From assembly GCA_030447725.1 (NCBI GenBank), contig JAUJOQ010000002.1:365505-429504 (forward strand): a DNA stretch of 64,000 bases. Direction: 5' to 3'. Below the pieces are notes generated by a model, which saw only the letters and a program-made list of their open reading frames with translations, made no database searches and was not told where the DNA came from. The position numbers and the translations under genes were made by a program. How positions within the stretch are numbered: position 1 is the stretch's first letter; every line of letters starts with the position of its first letter. Of this stretch, positions 7,966 to 16,420 are shown piece by piece. This stretch comes from Thermoleophilaceae bacterium (GTDB lineage: Bacteria > Actinomycetota > Thermoleophilia > Solirubrobacterales > Thermoleophilaceae).

Positions 7966-9273
7966 ATGGTGAGAGCCACAGCGTCCCTCCTCCTCCTCGG
8001 CCTGCTGCTCAACTGCCCCTCCGCGATGGCGCAGGAGACCGTCACGGGCAGCTCGCTGTCGCAGGCGGCCCAGGCGCTGTCTTCGAGCACGGTCTACGTG
8101 GATCCCCAGGCCGAGATGGCCATCAGCGAGGCGGAGGCGGAGCGCCTGCGCGACCGGATCCGAAGCGCCGGCGCCGGGCCGCTCAGGATCGCGATCCTCC
8201 CAGCGCGGGCGGCCGACGAGGCCGGCGGGGATCCGAGCGCGGCTCTCGAAGAGGTCGCGAACGAGATCCGCGAGCCGGGAACCTACGCGGCCCTGATCGG
8301 CTCCTCCTTCCAGGCCGGCTCGGCCGGGGGCGATCTGCCCCCGGGCACGGCGGCAGGGCTCGTGCGCGAGGCCCTCGAGGCCCGCCGGGCGCAGGGCACG
8401 AACGCGGTGCTGCTGGACTTCGTCGACCGCCTTGGCGACGCCCGCCGGGGCGACTCGAGCTCCGGTGGGGGCGGCGAGGGAGGGGGCGGGATCGGAACCG
8501 GTGCCTTCCTCCTGCTGCTGCTAGGCATCCCTGCGGCGCTGCTGGGCATCGGGCGCCTGCGCCGCCGGCGCCGGGAGCGCGAGGAGCTCGAGGAGGTGAA
8601 GGCCTTCGCCCGCGAGGACCTGGTGGCTTTGGGGCAGGACATCCGCGCGCTGGACCTCGACGTGGAGATGCCGGGTGTCGACCCCACCGCGAAGGCGGAC
8701 TACGACCTGGCGGTCGAGCGCTACGGGCAGGCAGACGACGCCTGGGATCGCGCTAGCCACGTGGAGGACATGGAGGGGGTGGCCTCGTTGCTCGAGGAGG
8801 GCCGGTATGCGATGACCTCCGCGAAGGCGCGACTCGATGGCCGCGAGGTGCCCGAGCGCCGGCCACCGTGCTTCTTCGACCCGCGTCACGGTCCGTCAGC
8901 CGGCGAGGCGGAGTGGGCGCCGCCCGGCGGCAGCCCCCGGCCGGTGCCGGTGTGCGCCGCCGATCTGCAGCGGATCGAGGACGGACTAGACCCCCAGGCC
9001 CGCAACGTGACGGTGAACGGCCAGGAGGTGCCCTACTGGAACGCGGGTCCCGCCTATATGCCGTGGGCCGGGGGCTTCTTCGGTGGCGGGTTGCTCCCCG
9101 GACTGTTCATAGGGTCGATGATGGGTGGCGGCTTCGGGCTCTTCGGCGCAGGGTTCGGATCAGACGCCATGGCAGGAGACGGCGGCGACTTCGGAGGAGG
9201 CGACTTCGGGGGCCTCGATGACATCGGCGGCGGGGACTTCGGCGGCGGTGACTTCGGGGGAGGCGACTTCTAG
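7966..9273 (+). CDS. Membrane-anchored protein of unknown function with Gly-Asp-Phe-rich C-terminus
   Basis: I do not recognise a named family. The product has a signal peptide (about residues 1-22), an extracytoplasmic domain of about 130 residues (VYVDPQAEMAISEAEAERLRDRI, a look reminiscent of TPM-like domains), a Gly-rich hinge and one membrane helix at about 178-196 followed by RRRRR. A cytoplasmic helical domain with a coiled-coil look follows, then a tail rich in GGGDF repeats over the last 50 residues. The architecture resembles DUF4247/TPM-type actinobacterial membrane proteins, but this is a guess. It follows the M50 protease on the same strand and converges on smpB, with five bases between the stops. 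Confidence 0.6.
   Translation: MVRATASLLLLGLLLNCPSAMAQETVTGSSLSQAAQALSSSTVYVDPQAEMAISEAEAERLRDRIRSAGAGPLRIAILPARAADEAGGDPSAALEEVANEIREPGTYAALIGSSFQAGSAGGDLPPGTAAGLVREALEARRAQGTNAVLLDFVDRLGDARRGDSSSGGGGEGGGGIGTGAFLLLLLGIPAALLGIGRLRRRRREREELEEVKAFAREDLVALGQDIRALDLDVEMPGVDPTAKADYDLAVERYGQADDAWDRASHVEDMEGVASLLEEGRYAMTSAKARLDGREVPERRPPCFFDPRHGPSAGEAEWAPPGGSPRPVPVCAADLQRIEDGLDPQARNVTVNGQEVPYWNAGPAYMPWAGGFFGGGLLPGLFIGSMMGGGFGLFGAGFGSDAMAGDGGDFGGGDFGGLDDIGGGDFGGGDFGGGDF
9180..9272 (+). repeat. GGGDF-coding low-complexity repeat
   Basis: Degenerate 12-15 base units coding GGGDF/GGDF fill the 3' end of the membrane protein gene. They are in frame and thus coding, and they are prone to slippage. Confidence 0.6.
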
Positions 9274-9278
9274 GCCCT

Positions 9279-9755
9279 TCAGCGCTCCGCCAGCGCCCGC
9301 TGGATCTCGCGCTGCTGGTCCTTCTCCTTCAGGGAGCGGCGCTTGTCGAAGTGGTCCTTGCCGCGCGCGAGCGCGATCTCGACCTTGGCCCGTGAGCCCT
9401 TGAAGTACAGCCGCGTGGGCACCAGCGTGAGGCCGCGCTCGGCGAGCGAGCCGGTGAGGCGCTCGATCTCCCTGCGGTGCAGCAGCAGCTTGCGGGTGCG
9501 CTCGGGCTCATGGCCCTCCCGCGCGGCGGGCTGGTAGGGCGCGATGTGCACGTTGTGCAGCCACAGCTCGCCGTCCTCGAGCGCCGCATAGCCGTCCTTG
9601 AGCTGCACGCCGCCGTCGCGGATGGCCTTGACCTCAGAGCCCTGCAGTTGGATGCCGCACTCCCACCTGTCGAGCAGGTTGTAGCGGTACGCTGCCTGGC
9701 GGTTGCTGGCCACGTCGCCGGCCTCCGCCTTGCGCTTCTTGCCCTTCTTGGCCAT
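9279..9755 (-). CDS. smpB: SsrA-binding protein SmpB
   Basis: A 158-residue SmpB that binds tmRNA and brings it to stalled ribosomes for trans-translation. Family hallmarks are NRQAAYRYNLLDRWECGIQLQGSEVKAIR, DGYAALEDGELWLHNVHIAPY, LLLHRREI and the Lys-rich tail DHFDKRRSLKEKD, which becomes helical in the mRNA channel. The start ATG 9755 has a TAGAGT seven bases upstream and no Shine-Dalgarno, suggesting a leaderless mRNA. It lies 32 bases after the RNase R-like gene on the same strand. I did not find an ssrA gene in the window. Confidence 0.97.
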   Translation of the reverse strand: MAKKGKKRKAEAGDVASNRQAAYRYNLLDRWECGIQLQGSEVKAIRDGGVQLKDGYAALEDGELWLHNVHIAPYQPAAREGHEPERTRKLLLHRREIERLTGSLAERGLTLVPTRLYFKGSRAKVEIALARGKDHFDKRRSLKEKDQQREIQRALAER

Positions 9756-9762
9756 CGCTCGG

Positions 9763-9768
9763 ACTCTA
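9763..9768 (-). promoter_or_regulatory. Candidate -10 (TAGAGT) of smpB
   Basis: TAGAGT on the minus strand ends seven bases before the smpB ATG. This matches the recurrent TANNNT-spacer-start arrangement of this window. Confidence 0.45.
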
Positions 9769-9787
9769 GTGCCGGGTGAACCGCGCC

Positions 9788-11521
9788 CTAGGCGGCGGGC
9801 ACGAGGTCGACGCGCCCGCGGGGGGCGTCGACCCGCTCGACCGCCACCGTGATCGAGTCGCCGATGCGCAGGGCGCGGCCGGAGCTCTCCCCGATCAGGG
9901 CCGTGCCCTCCTCGTTGAGCGTGTACCAGTCGCGCAGTCGTCGCGCTCCCAGAAAGCCCTCGAAGCCCTGCTCGCCGAAGCGGATGAACGCCCCCTTTGC
10001 CACCAGTCCCACGATCTCGCCCTCAAGTGAGGGCGGTTCGTCCCCGCCGGCCTCGGCGAGAAAGCGCTCCAGGAGGAAGGCAAGGCAGACGTCGTCCGCC
10101 GAGCGCTCGATCTTCATCGCCTCGCGCTCGCGCGCACTGGCCTCGACGCCCGCCTCCTCCAGCTCCCCGGCCCTGGGAGCCACCGCGTCGAGCCCTATCG
10201 AGCTGAGCAGCGCGCGGTGCACCACGAGGTCGGGATAGCGGCGGATCGGCGAGGTGAAGTGGGCGTAGTGCGCGCTTGCCAGGCCGGCGTGGCCGAGGTT
10301 GCGCGGCGTGTAGTAGGCCTGCTTGAGCGAGCGCAGCACCAGCGAGCTGAAGGAGAAGCGCCCGCGGCCGGAGGAGCGCACGAAGGCGGCGGCCATCCGC
10401 GACGCCTCGGCGGCCACATCGGCCGCCTGCTGGGGGCTCATCTGCTTCGGCACCGCGGGCGTGGGGATGTCAAGCGAGGCCAGCCGCGCCACCATGAACT
10501 CCACCGACTGGGGATCGGGCCGCTCGTGCACCCGGTAGAGGGTCGGCAGACGCCGCTGGGCCAGGTGCCCGGCCACCTGCTCGTTGGCCAGGATCATCAG
10601 CTCCTCGATCAGCGTGTGGGACTCCGTCGCCTGCTCGTAGCTCACGCCGGTCACGTCGCCGTCTTCGTCCCAGTCGAAGGAGGGCTCGAGCGAGTTGACC
10701 TCCAGCGAGCCACGCTGCTCGCGGCGCTCGCGCAGGGCGCGGCTCACCCCGCGGGCGGCCTCGAGCGGCCCACCCCATGGGTCCTCCGCGCGGACGCGCC
10801 CGCAGAACACCTCGTCCACCTGCCCGTAGGTGAGCCGGGCGTCAGACCGGATGAGCGAGCGGTGAAAGCTCACCCGGCGCACGTCGGTGTGGGCGATGTC
10901 GATCTCCACGGTCACGGCGAGCTTGTCCTCCCCGGGCCGCAGTGAGCAGGCACGGCTCGACAGCGCCTCGGGCAGCATCGGCTCCACCGCGCCGGGGACG
11001 TAGACGCTGGTCGCCCGGCGCTCGGCCTCCCCATCGACCGCCCCGCCCGGGCGCACGTAGGCCGACACGTCGGCGATGTGCACCCACAGGCGCACGAACC
11101 CGTCATGGCGCTCGGCCGAGATGGCGTCGTCGAAGTCCTTCGCGTCGTCGGGATCGATGGTGAACGTGGCCCGGTCGCGCAGGTCGACGCGCGAGGCCTC
11201 GTCGCCCGCCGGCTCTGACTCCGCGGCCTCGGCCTCGGCCTTGCGGGGAAAGCTGCGCCTCAGGCCGCGGTCGAGCATCAGCCCCTCGAGCACATCGCGG
11301 GCCACCCACGGCTTGCCGAGCGTCCTCAGGACCCGGGCGCCGCGTTTGCCCGCGCCCACGAGCACGAGGTCGCCCACCGAGCCGCGAGGGTCCTCGAGGG
11401 CCACCTTCTCCCGACCCGCTCCGAACAGCGGCTCGGCCGCCAGGAAGCGCCCCTGCTTACGCAGGACGCCGACCATCGGAGAAAGGAACGGTGCCGGGCG
11501 GCGCCGCGCCCGGACGCTCAC
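9788..11521 (-). CDS. rnr: RNase R/RNase II family 3'-5' exoribonuclease
   Basis: The RNB catalytic domain is clear: DPDDAKDFDDAIS holds the metal-binding Asp residues, with ISAERHDGFVRLWVHIADVSAYV, HTLIEELMILANEQVA and HAHFTSPIRRYPDLVVHR-like signatures following. A C-terminal S1-like part (EGEIVGLVAKGAFIRFGEQGFEGFL) ends the protein. At 577 residues it is shorter than E. coli RNase R, with a reduced N-terminal cold-shock region. The start is ambiguous: GTG 11521 sits inside a hairpin and direct repeat, while ATG 11476 (MVGVLRKQGRF) begins where homology seems to start. Its position next to smpB is telling, because RNase R degrades non-stop mRNA in the tmRNA pathway and the two are neighbours in many bacteria. 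Confidence 0.92.
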   Translation of the reverse strand: MSVRARRRPAPFLSPMVGVLRKQGRFLAAEPLFGAGREKVALEDPRGSVGDLVLVGAGKRGARVLRTLGKPWVARDVLEGLMLDRGLRRSFPRKAEAEAAESEPAGDEASRVDLRDRATFTIDPDDAKDFDDAISAERHDGFVRLWVHIADVSAYVRPGGAVDGEAERRATSVYVPGAVEPMLPEALSSRACSLRPGEDKLAVTVEIDIAHTDVRRVSFHRSLIRSDARLTYGQVDEVFCGRVRAEDPWGGPLEAARGVSRALRERREQRGSLEVNSLEPSFDWDEDGDVTGVSYEQATESHTLIEELMILANEQVAGHLAQRRLPTLYRVHERPDPQSVEFMVARLASLDIPTPAVPKQMSPQQAADVAAEASRMAAAFVRSSGRGRFSFSSLVLRSLKQAYYTPRNLGHAGLASAHYAHFTSPIRRYPDLVVHRALLSSIGLDAVAPRAGELEEAGVEASAREREAMKIERSADDVCLAFLLERFLAEAGGDEPPSLEGEIVGLVAKGAFIRFGEQGFEGFLGARRLRDWYTLNEEGTALIGESSGRALRIGDSITVAVERVDAPRGRVDLVPAA

Positions 11522-11566
11522 GGCGTCTCGAACCGGGCCGGGCGCCGCTGCGCCCGGACGCTCACG
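11494..11566 (-). repeat. Tandem 44-bp duplication with two hairpins between ctpA-like and rnr
   Basis: The 17-base sequence GCGCCCGGACGCTCACG occurs at 11506-11522 and again at 11550-11566. Each copy belongs to a strong inverted repeat: arms CCGGGCGC/GCGCCCGG at 11538-11557 (4-base loop), and CCGGGCG/CGCCCGG at 11494-11513 (6-base loop). One copy supplies the end of the protease gene and the other the possible GTG start of rnr. There is no T-run, so this is not a standard terminator. Confidence 0.75.
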
Positions 11567-12743
11567 TGGCCGCGGCCTTCTCGGCCAGCGTTCGCAGCGC
11601 CTTGGGCAGAGCCTCGTCGCGATCGGTCTCGGGATCGTCTTTGGCCTTCACCGTGGGCACCACGCCCTTCTTGCCGATGTTCTCGCCGCTGGGCAGGAAG
11701 TACTCACCGACGGTGATGTCGAGCACGCCGCCGTTGGACAGCTTCTCTAGCTCCTGGAAGACGCCCTTGCCGAACGTGCGCGTGCCAACGACGGTGGCGC
11801 GCTTCGAGTCGCGCAGGGCGCCGGTGACGATCTCGGAGGCCGAGGCGCTGCCACGGTCGACGAGGACCACCACCGGAATGTCGCCGTCGATGGCCTCTCC
11901 CTCGGCCTCGAACTCACGCCGCGGGCGCGTGCGGCCCTCCGTGAACGTGATCAGGCCGTCCTCGACGAACTGCGAGGACACCAGCACCGCCTCGCGGAGC
12001 AGCCCGCCGCCATTGCCGCGCAGGTCGAGCACGATTCCCTCGGCGCCCTTCTCGAGCAGACGGTCCACCTCCTGGCGCACCTTGGCGTGGGCGCCGTCGC
12101 TGAAGGTGGTGAGCGCCACGACTCCGTACTTCTCGCCGTCCACCCTGCGGATCCGGCCCTCGACCACGGGCACCTCGATCTTGGCCCGGGTCAGCTTGAT
12201 CGTGCGCGGGGTGCCTTCGTCGGGATCCACCACCTCGAGCTTGACCTTCGTGCCCGCCTCGCCCTTGATGAGCGCGGTGGCCACGTCGCTGGACAGGCCG
12301 GCGAGCGACTTGCCGTCGACGGCGGTGATGAAGTCGCCCTGCTTGATGCCGCCCTTCTCGGCGGGGGAGCCCTCGAACACGCGGATCACGCGCAGGCCGC
12401 GGCGGTCCTCCTCGACGTTCATGCCCACGCCTTCGAACTCGCCCTGCACGGCCTGCTGGAACTGCTTGGCCTCCTCGGGCGAGAGGTAGTGCGAGAACTG
12501 GTCGCCGAGCCCTTCGACGATCCCCTTCAGCGAGCTCTCCTGGATGTCGGCCTCGTCGGTCTGCTTGTAGAAGTTGTCCTTGATCGAGTCGACGATCTCA
12601 GCGCGCAGGGCGCGGTCGTCGTCGACCAGCGTGTCGCGAGCGAGGTCGGGTAGCCGCTCGGGGTGGCCGCCCATCCAGATCCCGCCCAGGAACAAGAGCA
12701 GCCCGCAGGCTACGGCGATCACTGTCTTGGAGAGTGAGGTCAT
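11562..12743 (-). CDS. S41 family C-terminal processing peptidase (CtpA-like)
   Basis: A 393-residue serine protease with an N-terminal membrane anchor (VIAVACGLLLFLGGIWMGG), then the S41 N-terminal helical part, a PDZ domain (EGVGMNVEEDRRGLRVIRVFEG...GGIKQGDFITAVDGKSLAG) and the protease core. The catalytic Ser lies in DRGSASASEI and the Lys in TRTFGKGVFQ. Such proteases cleave C-termini of envelope proteins and often act near FtsEX-dependent peptidoglycan hydrolases. The gene lies downstream of ftsX, but a terminator sits seven bases before its ATG and there is no Shine-Dalgarno, so its expression signal is unclear. Confidence 0.92.
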   Translation of the reverse strand: MTSLSKTVIAVACGLLLFLGGIWMGGHPERLPDLARDTLVDDDRALRAEIVDSIKDNFYKQTDEADIQESSLKGIVEGLGDQFSHYLSPEEAKQFQQAVQGEFEGVGMNVEEDRRGLRVIRVFEGSPAEKGGIKQGDFITAVDGKSLAGLSSDVATALIKGEAGTKVKLEVVDPDEGTPRTIKLTRAKIEVPVVEGRIRRVDGEKYGVVALTTFSDGAHAKVRQEVDRLLEKGAEGIVLDLRGNGGGLLREAVLVSSQFVEDGLITFTEGRTRPRREFEAEGEAIDGDIPVVVLVDRGSASASEIVTGALRDSKRATVVGTRTFGKGVFQELEKLSNGGVLDITVGEYFLPSGENIGKKGVVPTVKAKDDPETDRDEALPKALRTLAEKAAAT

Positions 12744-12749
12744 TCCATG

Positions 12750-12774
12750 AAAAACGGGCCGCGAGGACGGCCCG
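12750..12774 (-). terminator. Rho-independent terminator after ftsEX, abutting the ctpA-like start
   Basis: On the minus strand the stem CGGGCCG / CGGCCCG (7 bp, loop TCCTCG) is followed directly by TTTTT. The T-run ends seven bases before the ATG at 12743, leaving no room for a separate promoter or ribosome-binding site. Confidence 0.8.
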
Positions 12775-12820
12775 GGCGAAGGGTAGTGGGCGCCGAGCGC
12801 CGGGCACCCGGTGCGTGTCG

Positions 12821-13726
12821 TCAGACGCGCAGGAAGCGGCGCAGCGTGAGTGCGCTGCCCGCGGATGACACCGCGATGCAGGCCAGCAGCAGGAGCCCTA
12901 TCAGCAGACCGAAGTCAATCGTCTCCGGCGCGGCCAGGAGGGCGAAGCGGTCCTCGAGCGGGTCGATGAACGTCTCCTTGGCGATCGTGAGCAGCAGCAC
13001 GGCCAGCACGCCGCCCATGAAGCCCACGAACACGCCCTCGATCACGAACGGCCAGCGGATGAACCAGTTGGTGGCGCCCACGAGCTTCATCACCTCCACC
13101 TCGCGGCGGCGGGCGAAGATCGAGAGCCGGGTGGTGTTGGCCACCAAAGCGACCGAGGCGAAGATCAGCAGCGCCGCCAGGCCGGCGGTGAGGATCTTGA
13201 CCAGGCTGGTGGCCGACAGGATCTTCGCGGTGTCCTCCTCCTTGTTTCGTACCTCGTCGATCGCGGCGAGGGAGGGAACGCGCACCCCATCGGCGTCCTT
13301 GGGCGCCAGGCGGTCGATGATCCCCGCTACCTCGCCCGGATCGTCGGGCACCACGCGAAAGGTGTCGGGCAGGGGGTTCTCGCCCAGCAGCTCGGCCCCC
13401 TCCTCGAAGGCAGCCGGGTTCTTCTCGCGCGCCGTGGCGAGACCCTCGTCCTTTGAGATGAACTCGACCGACTTCACGTTGGCGGTGCGTTCGATGGCGG
13501 TGCGCAGCTCGGTGCGCTCGGCCTCGGTGGAGCCGTCCTTCACGTAGACGTTGACCACCACGCGGTCGCGCACCTCGTTGGCCGTGCCGGTGGTGGCCTG
13601 CACGATCGGGATGAACACTCCTAGCACCAGCGCGGTGAGCATCACCGTGAGCAGCGCCGCCAGAGCCGGCGCCGAGTTGCGCGAGAGGCCACGGATGGCC
13701 TCCTTGAGGAAGAACCCGAAGGGCAT
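12821..13726 (-). CDS. ftsX: Cell division ABC transporter permease FtsX
   Basis: A 301-residue FtsX with a cytoplasmic start (MPFGFFLKEAIRGLSRN), TM1, a large extracellular domain of about 130 residues (residues about 45-170) and three C-terminal membrane helices. The conserved FARRREVEVMKLVGATNWFIRWPFVIEGVF loop contacts FtsE. With FtsE it forms a transmission complex that activates extracellular peptidoglycan hydrolases at the septum. It starts three bases after the ftsE stop, so translation is coupled. The 3' side ends in a strong terminator. Confidence 0.96.
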   Translation of the reverse strand: MPFGFFLKEAIRGLSRNSAPALAALLTVMLTALVLGVFIPIVQATTGTANEVRDRVVVNVYVKDGSTEAERTELRTAIERTANVKSVEFISKDEGLATAREKNPAAFEEGAELLGENPLPDTFRVVPDDPGEVAGIIDRLAPKDADGVRVPSLAAIDEVRNKEEDTAKILSATSLVKILTAGLAALLIFASVALVANTTRLSIFARRREVEVMKLVGATNWFIRWPFVIEGVFVGFMGGVLAVLLLTIAKETFIDPLEDRFALLAAPETIDFGLLIGLLLLACIAVSSAGSALTLRRFLRV

Positions 13727-13729
13727 CGG

Positions 13730-14554
13730 CTAGTTGGGGTGACCCTCGGGGCCCACGCCCAGCTCGCCGCGCAGACGCACGGCGAACTCGGTGGTGGACT
13801 CGTCCGGGCGGTAGAGCCCGGAGAGCTCGTCGCGCACGATCCGGCCCTCGCGCAGCTCGATCACGCGCCGGCGCATCTTGTCCACCATCTCGTTGTCGTG
13901 GGTGGCCACGACGACGGTGGTGCCCGTGCGGTTGATCCGGTAGATCAGCTGCATGATCCCGATCGAGGTCTCGGGATCGAGGTTGCCGGTCGGCTCGTCG
14001 GCCAGCAGCAGCGGCGGGTGGTTCACGAACGCGCGGGCGATCGACACCCGCTGCTGCTCGCCGCCCGACAGCTCGTCGGGAAAGTTGTGGAGCTTGGTGG
14101 AGAGGCCCACCAGGCGCAGGATGTCGGGCACCTTGCGGCGGATGTCGGTGCGCGGCTCGCCGATCACCTGCAGGGAGTACGCGACGTTGTCGTACACCGT
14201 GCGGTTTGGCAGCAGCTTGTAGTCCTGGAAGACGGTGCCGATGTTGCGCCGCAGCAGGGGGACCTTGGACGGGCTCACGTCGCCGAGCTTCTTGCCGGCG
14301 ATCAGGATGTCGCCCGCGGAGGGGTCGAGTTCCTTGGTGAGCAGACGGATGGCCGTCGACTTGCCGCAGCCGGTGGGGCCCACGAGAAAGACGAACTCGC
14401 CGCGGCCGATCCTCGTCGAGGCCCGGTCGAGGCCCACGGAGCCGCCGTCGTAGATCTTCGACACCTCACGGAGCTCCACGACGGGCACGCCGACGCCCGG
14501 CGCGCCGGAGGGCGAGCGCTCGGCAATGGGTCGAGTGCGGAGTCGTGTGGCCAA
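13730..14554 (-). CDS. ftsE: Cell division ATP-binding protein FtsE
   Basis: ABC ATPase with Walker [11 protein letters not shown]-loop FQDYKLLPN, signature [14 protein letters not shown], Walker [10 protein letters not shown] and switch His [10 protein letters not shown]. The [14 protein letters not shown] stretch after the Q-loop is typical of FtsE. At 274 residues it is longer than usual (about 225-230): there is an extra N-terminal segment of about 24 residues from TTG 14554 and a C-terminal tail ([20 protein letters not shown]). A GTG at 14488 ([16 protein letters not shown]) would remove the N-terminal extension and is a plausible true start. Confidence 0.95.
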   Translation of the reverse strand: MATRLRTRPIAERSPSGAPGVGVPVVELREVSKIYDGGSVGLDRASTRIGRGEFVFLVGPTGCGKSTAIRLLTKELDPSAGDILIAGKKLGDVSPSKVPLLRRNIGTVFQDYKLLPNRTVYDNVAYSLQVIGEPRTDIRRKVPDILRLVGLSTKLHNFPDELSGGEQQRVSIARAFVNHPPLLLADEPTGNLDPETSIGIMQLIYRINRTGTTVVVATHDNEMVDKMRRRVIELREGRIVRDELSGLYRPDESTTEFAVRLRGELGVGPEGHPN

Positions 14555-14649
14555 GGGGACGTCACTTCATAGCGCACGGAGTCGGTCCAGGAGAAGGCGT
14601 GCAACGCCGTATGCAGGGGTTTCCCGCGGTTATCGGGCGGTGCTCTTCG

Positions 14650-15387
14650 CTAGCGGATGCGCCAGCGGGCGAAGAGGTCGCCCTCCGCCTCGTAGAGCCA
14701 CACCAGCTCCGCCTTCGCGGGCTCGAGCAGAGACCGCCCCTCCACCATCGCCGGCTCGCTGCCTCCTCCCACGATCTGGGGCGACGTGCAGTGAAAGAGC
14801 TCGTCCACCACGCCCGCGGCCAGCAGGTGGGAGTTCAGCGTGGGCCCGCCCTCGCAGAGCACCGACCGCACGCCGTGCTCCTCGCGCAGGCGAGCGAGCA
14901 GCAGCGGCAGGTCATCGCCCGTGCGCAGGTACTGCACCTGGGCCGCCACCCCCTCGAGCTCGTGCTGGGCGGCGGTGGCCACGATCACGCGCGCCTCGGC
15001 CTCCTGCAGGATCGGCAGGTCGGCGGGCAGGTTCAGGCGGCCGCTCACGATCACGGTGACCGGCTCGGGCTCGAGGCCCTCCTCCTCGCGCTTGGCGCGC
15101 AGCTCCTGGCTTTTCGTCGCCCGTCCGTAGCGCTCCACACGCACGGTGCCGGCACCAACCAGCAAGGCGTCGGCCTGGGTGCGCAGGTGGTGGAAGACGA
15201 GCCGGTCGGCCTCCCCCCCGAGCCCTCTGGTGGCGCCCTCGAGGGCGGCGCGACCGTCGATCGAGGTGACCATGTTGAGCACGAGGTACGGCCGGGGGCC
15301 CGTGGCCCGGGACCCGAGTTCGAGACCCGAGATGAGCTGCTCGGGAGTGGTCTGGCCGGGGCGGGGATAGAGGCGCTGGAGTTGCAC
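14650..15387 (-). CDS. RibD C-terminal/dihydrofolate-reductase-fold reductase
   Basis: A single RibD_C domain of about 245 residues: PYLVLNMVTSIDGRAAL, GLGGEADRLVFHHLRTQADALLVGAGTVRVERYG, PVTVIVSGRLNLP and VRSVLCEGGPTLNSHLLAAGVVDELFHCTSP. In RibD this domain reduces the pyrimidine riboflavin precursor with NADPH. Stand-alone versions are common in actinobacteria and are often annotated pyrimidine reductase; the substrate is unproven. The start is set at GTG 15387, since a TAGCCT lies eight bases before it and the longer frame runs antisense into the neighbouring gene. No rib genes are nearby. Confidence 0.85.
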   Translation of the reverse strand: MQLQRLYPRPGQTTPEQLISGLELGSRATGPRPYLVLNMVTSIDGRAALEGATRGLGGEADRLVFHHLRTQADALLVGAGTVRVERYGRATKSQELRAKREEEGLEPEPVTVIVSGRLNLPADLPILQEAEARVIVATAAQHELEGVAAQVQYLRTGDDLPLLLARLREEHGVRSVLCEGGPTLNSHLLAAGVVDELFHCTSPQIVGGGSEPAMVEGRSLLEPAKAELVWLYEAEGDLFARWRIR

Positions 15388-15395
15388 GCAGCCGC

Positions 15396-15401
15396 AGGCT
15401 A
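15396..15401 (-). promoter_or_regulatory. Candidate -10 (TAGCCT) of the RibD_C reductase
   Basis: TAGCCT ends eight bases before GTG 15387 on the minus strand. The divergent gene has a matching TAGGGT at 15432-15437. Confidence 0.4.
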
Positions 15402-15431
15402 ACCGCAGCCGAGCTGGGGGCTCCGAGCCGG

Positions 15432-15437
15432 TAGGGT
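15432..15437 (+). promoter_or_regulatory. Candidate -10 (TAGGGT) of the quinone oxidoreductase gene
   Basis: TAGGGT ends eight bases before the ATG at 15446. No Shine-Dalgarno is present, fitting a leaderless transcript. Confidence 0.4.
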
Positions 15438-15445
15438 CGCGCCGC

Positions 15446-16420
15446 ATGCGAGCGCTCCAGGTACACGAGCCAACCGGTCCCGGCGCCCTGCGCCTCACCG
15501 ACGACGCCCCGGAGCCGAACGCCAGCGACGGCGTGCTGATCGATGTCGAGGCCGCGGGAGTCGCCTTCCCCGACCTGCTACTGAGCAAGGGCCTGTATCA
15601 GATCAAGCCCGAGCCGCCCTTCATCCCGGGCACCGAGGTGGCCGGCACGGTGCTCGAAGCCGCCGCCGGCTCGGGCTTCGCCGCCGGCGACCGCGTGATG
15701 GCGCTGCTGTTCGCCGTGGGGGGATGGGCCGAGCGGGCCGCCTCGGCCCCCTGGGCCACCTTCGAGCTTCCGGAGTCGTTCAGCGTCGAACAGGGCGCAG
15801 GCTTCGTCATGAACTACCACACGTCGCACTTCGGCCTGATCCACCGGGGCAGGCTAGCCCAGGGCGAGACGGTGCTCGTGCACGGCGCCGCCGGCGGCGT
15901 GGGCACGGCGGCGATCCAGATCGCTAAGGCCACCGGTGCGAGAGCGATCGCCGTTGTCTCCTCCGACGAGAAGGAGGCGGTGGCACGCCAGGCGGGTGCC
16001 GACGAGGTGTTGCGCTCCGACGGAGAATGGCTGGCGCGGGTGAAGCAGCTGACCGGCGGCCGGGGGGTCGACGTGGTCTACGACCCGGTGGGCGGCGACC
16101 GCTTCACCGACAGCGTGCGCGCACTGGCCCCCGAGGGCCGCCTCCTCGTGATCGGCTTCACCGAGGGTCAGATCCCCTCCGTGGCCGTGAACCGCCTGTT
16201 GCTCAAGAACGTGGCCGTGGTCGGCGTGGGCTGGGGCGCCTTCGTGTTCGACAAGCCCGGCTTGGTGGCCGAGATCGCAGCCGACCTCGAGCGGATGGCG
16301 CACGAGGGCTTGGTGGTGCCGATCGTGGGCGGCAGCTACCCCCTCGAGGACGGCGCGCAGGCCCTCCACGAGCTCGAGCAGCGCCGCGCCACGGGCAAGC
16401 TCGTGCTCACCCTGCGCTGA
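15446..16420 (+). CDS. NADPH:quinone oxidoreductase family (zinc-free MDR) protein
   Basis: A 324-residue medium-chain reductase. The quinone-reductase signature is visible as NYHTSHFGLIHRGRLAQGETVLVHGAAGGVGTAAIQIAKA, containing the AAGGVG dinucleotide motif; VDVVYDPVGG and GRLLVIGFTEGQIPS follow. Zinc ligands of alcohol dehydrogenases are absent. Expected to reduce quinones or enones with NADPH. Its 3' end overlaps the convergent nadA by 14 bases. Similar proteins often sit beside acyl-CoA genes, but nothing here fixes the substrate. Confidence 0.9.
   Translation: MRALQVHEPTGPGALRLTDDAPEPNASDGVLIDVEAAGVAFPDLLLSKGLYQIKPEPPFIPGTEVAGTVLEAAAGSGFAAGDRVMALLFAVGGWAERAASAPWATFELPESFSVEQGAGFVMNYHTSHFGLIHRGRLAQGETVLVHGAAGGVGTAAIQIAKATGARAIAVVSSDEKEAVARQAGADEVLRSDGEWLARVKQLTGGRGVDVVYDPVGGDRFTDSVRALAPEGRLLVIGFTEGQIPSVAVNRLLLKNVAVVGVGWGAFVFDKPGLVAEIAADLERMAHEGLVVPIVGGSYPLEDGAQALHELEQRRATGKLVLTLR

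Noticed and set aside
9756..9787. An ssrA (tmRNA) gene next to smpB
   Set aside because: The gap is only 32 bases and I found no tmRNA-like ends elsewhere in the window.
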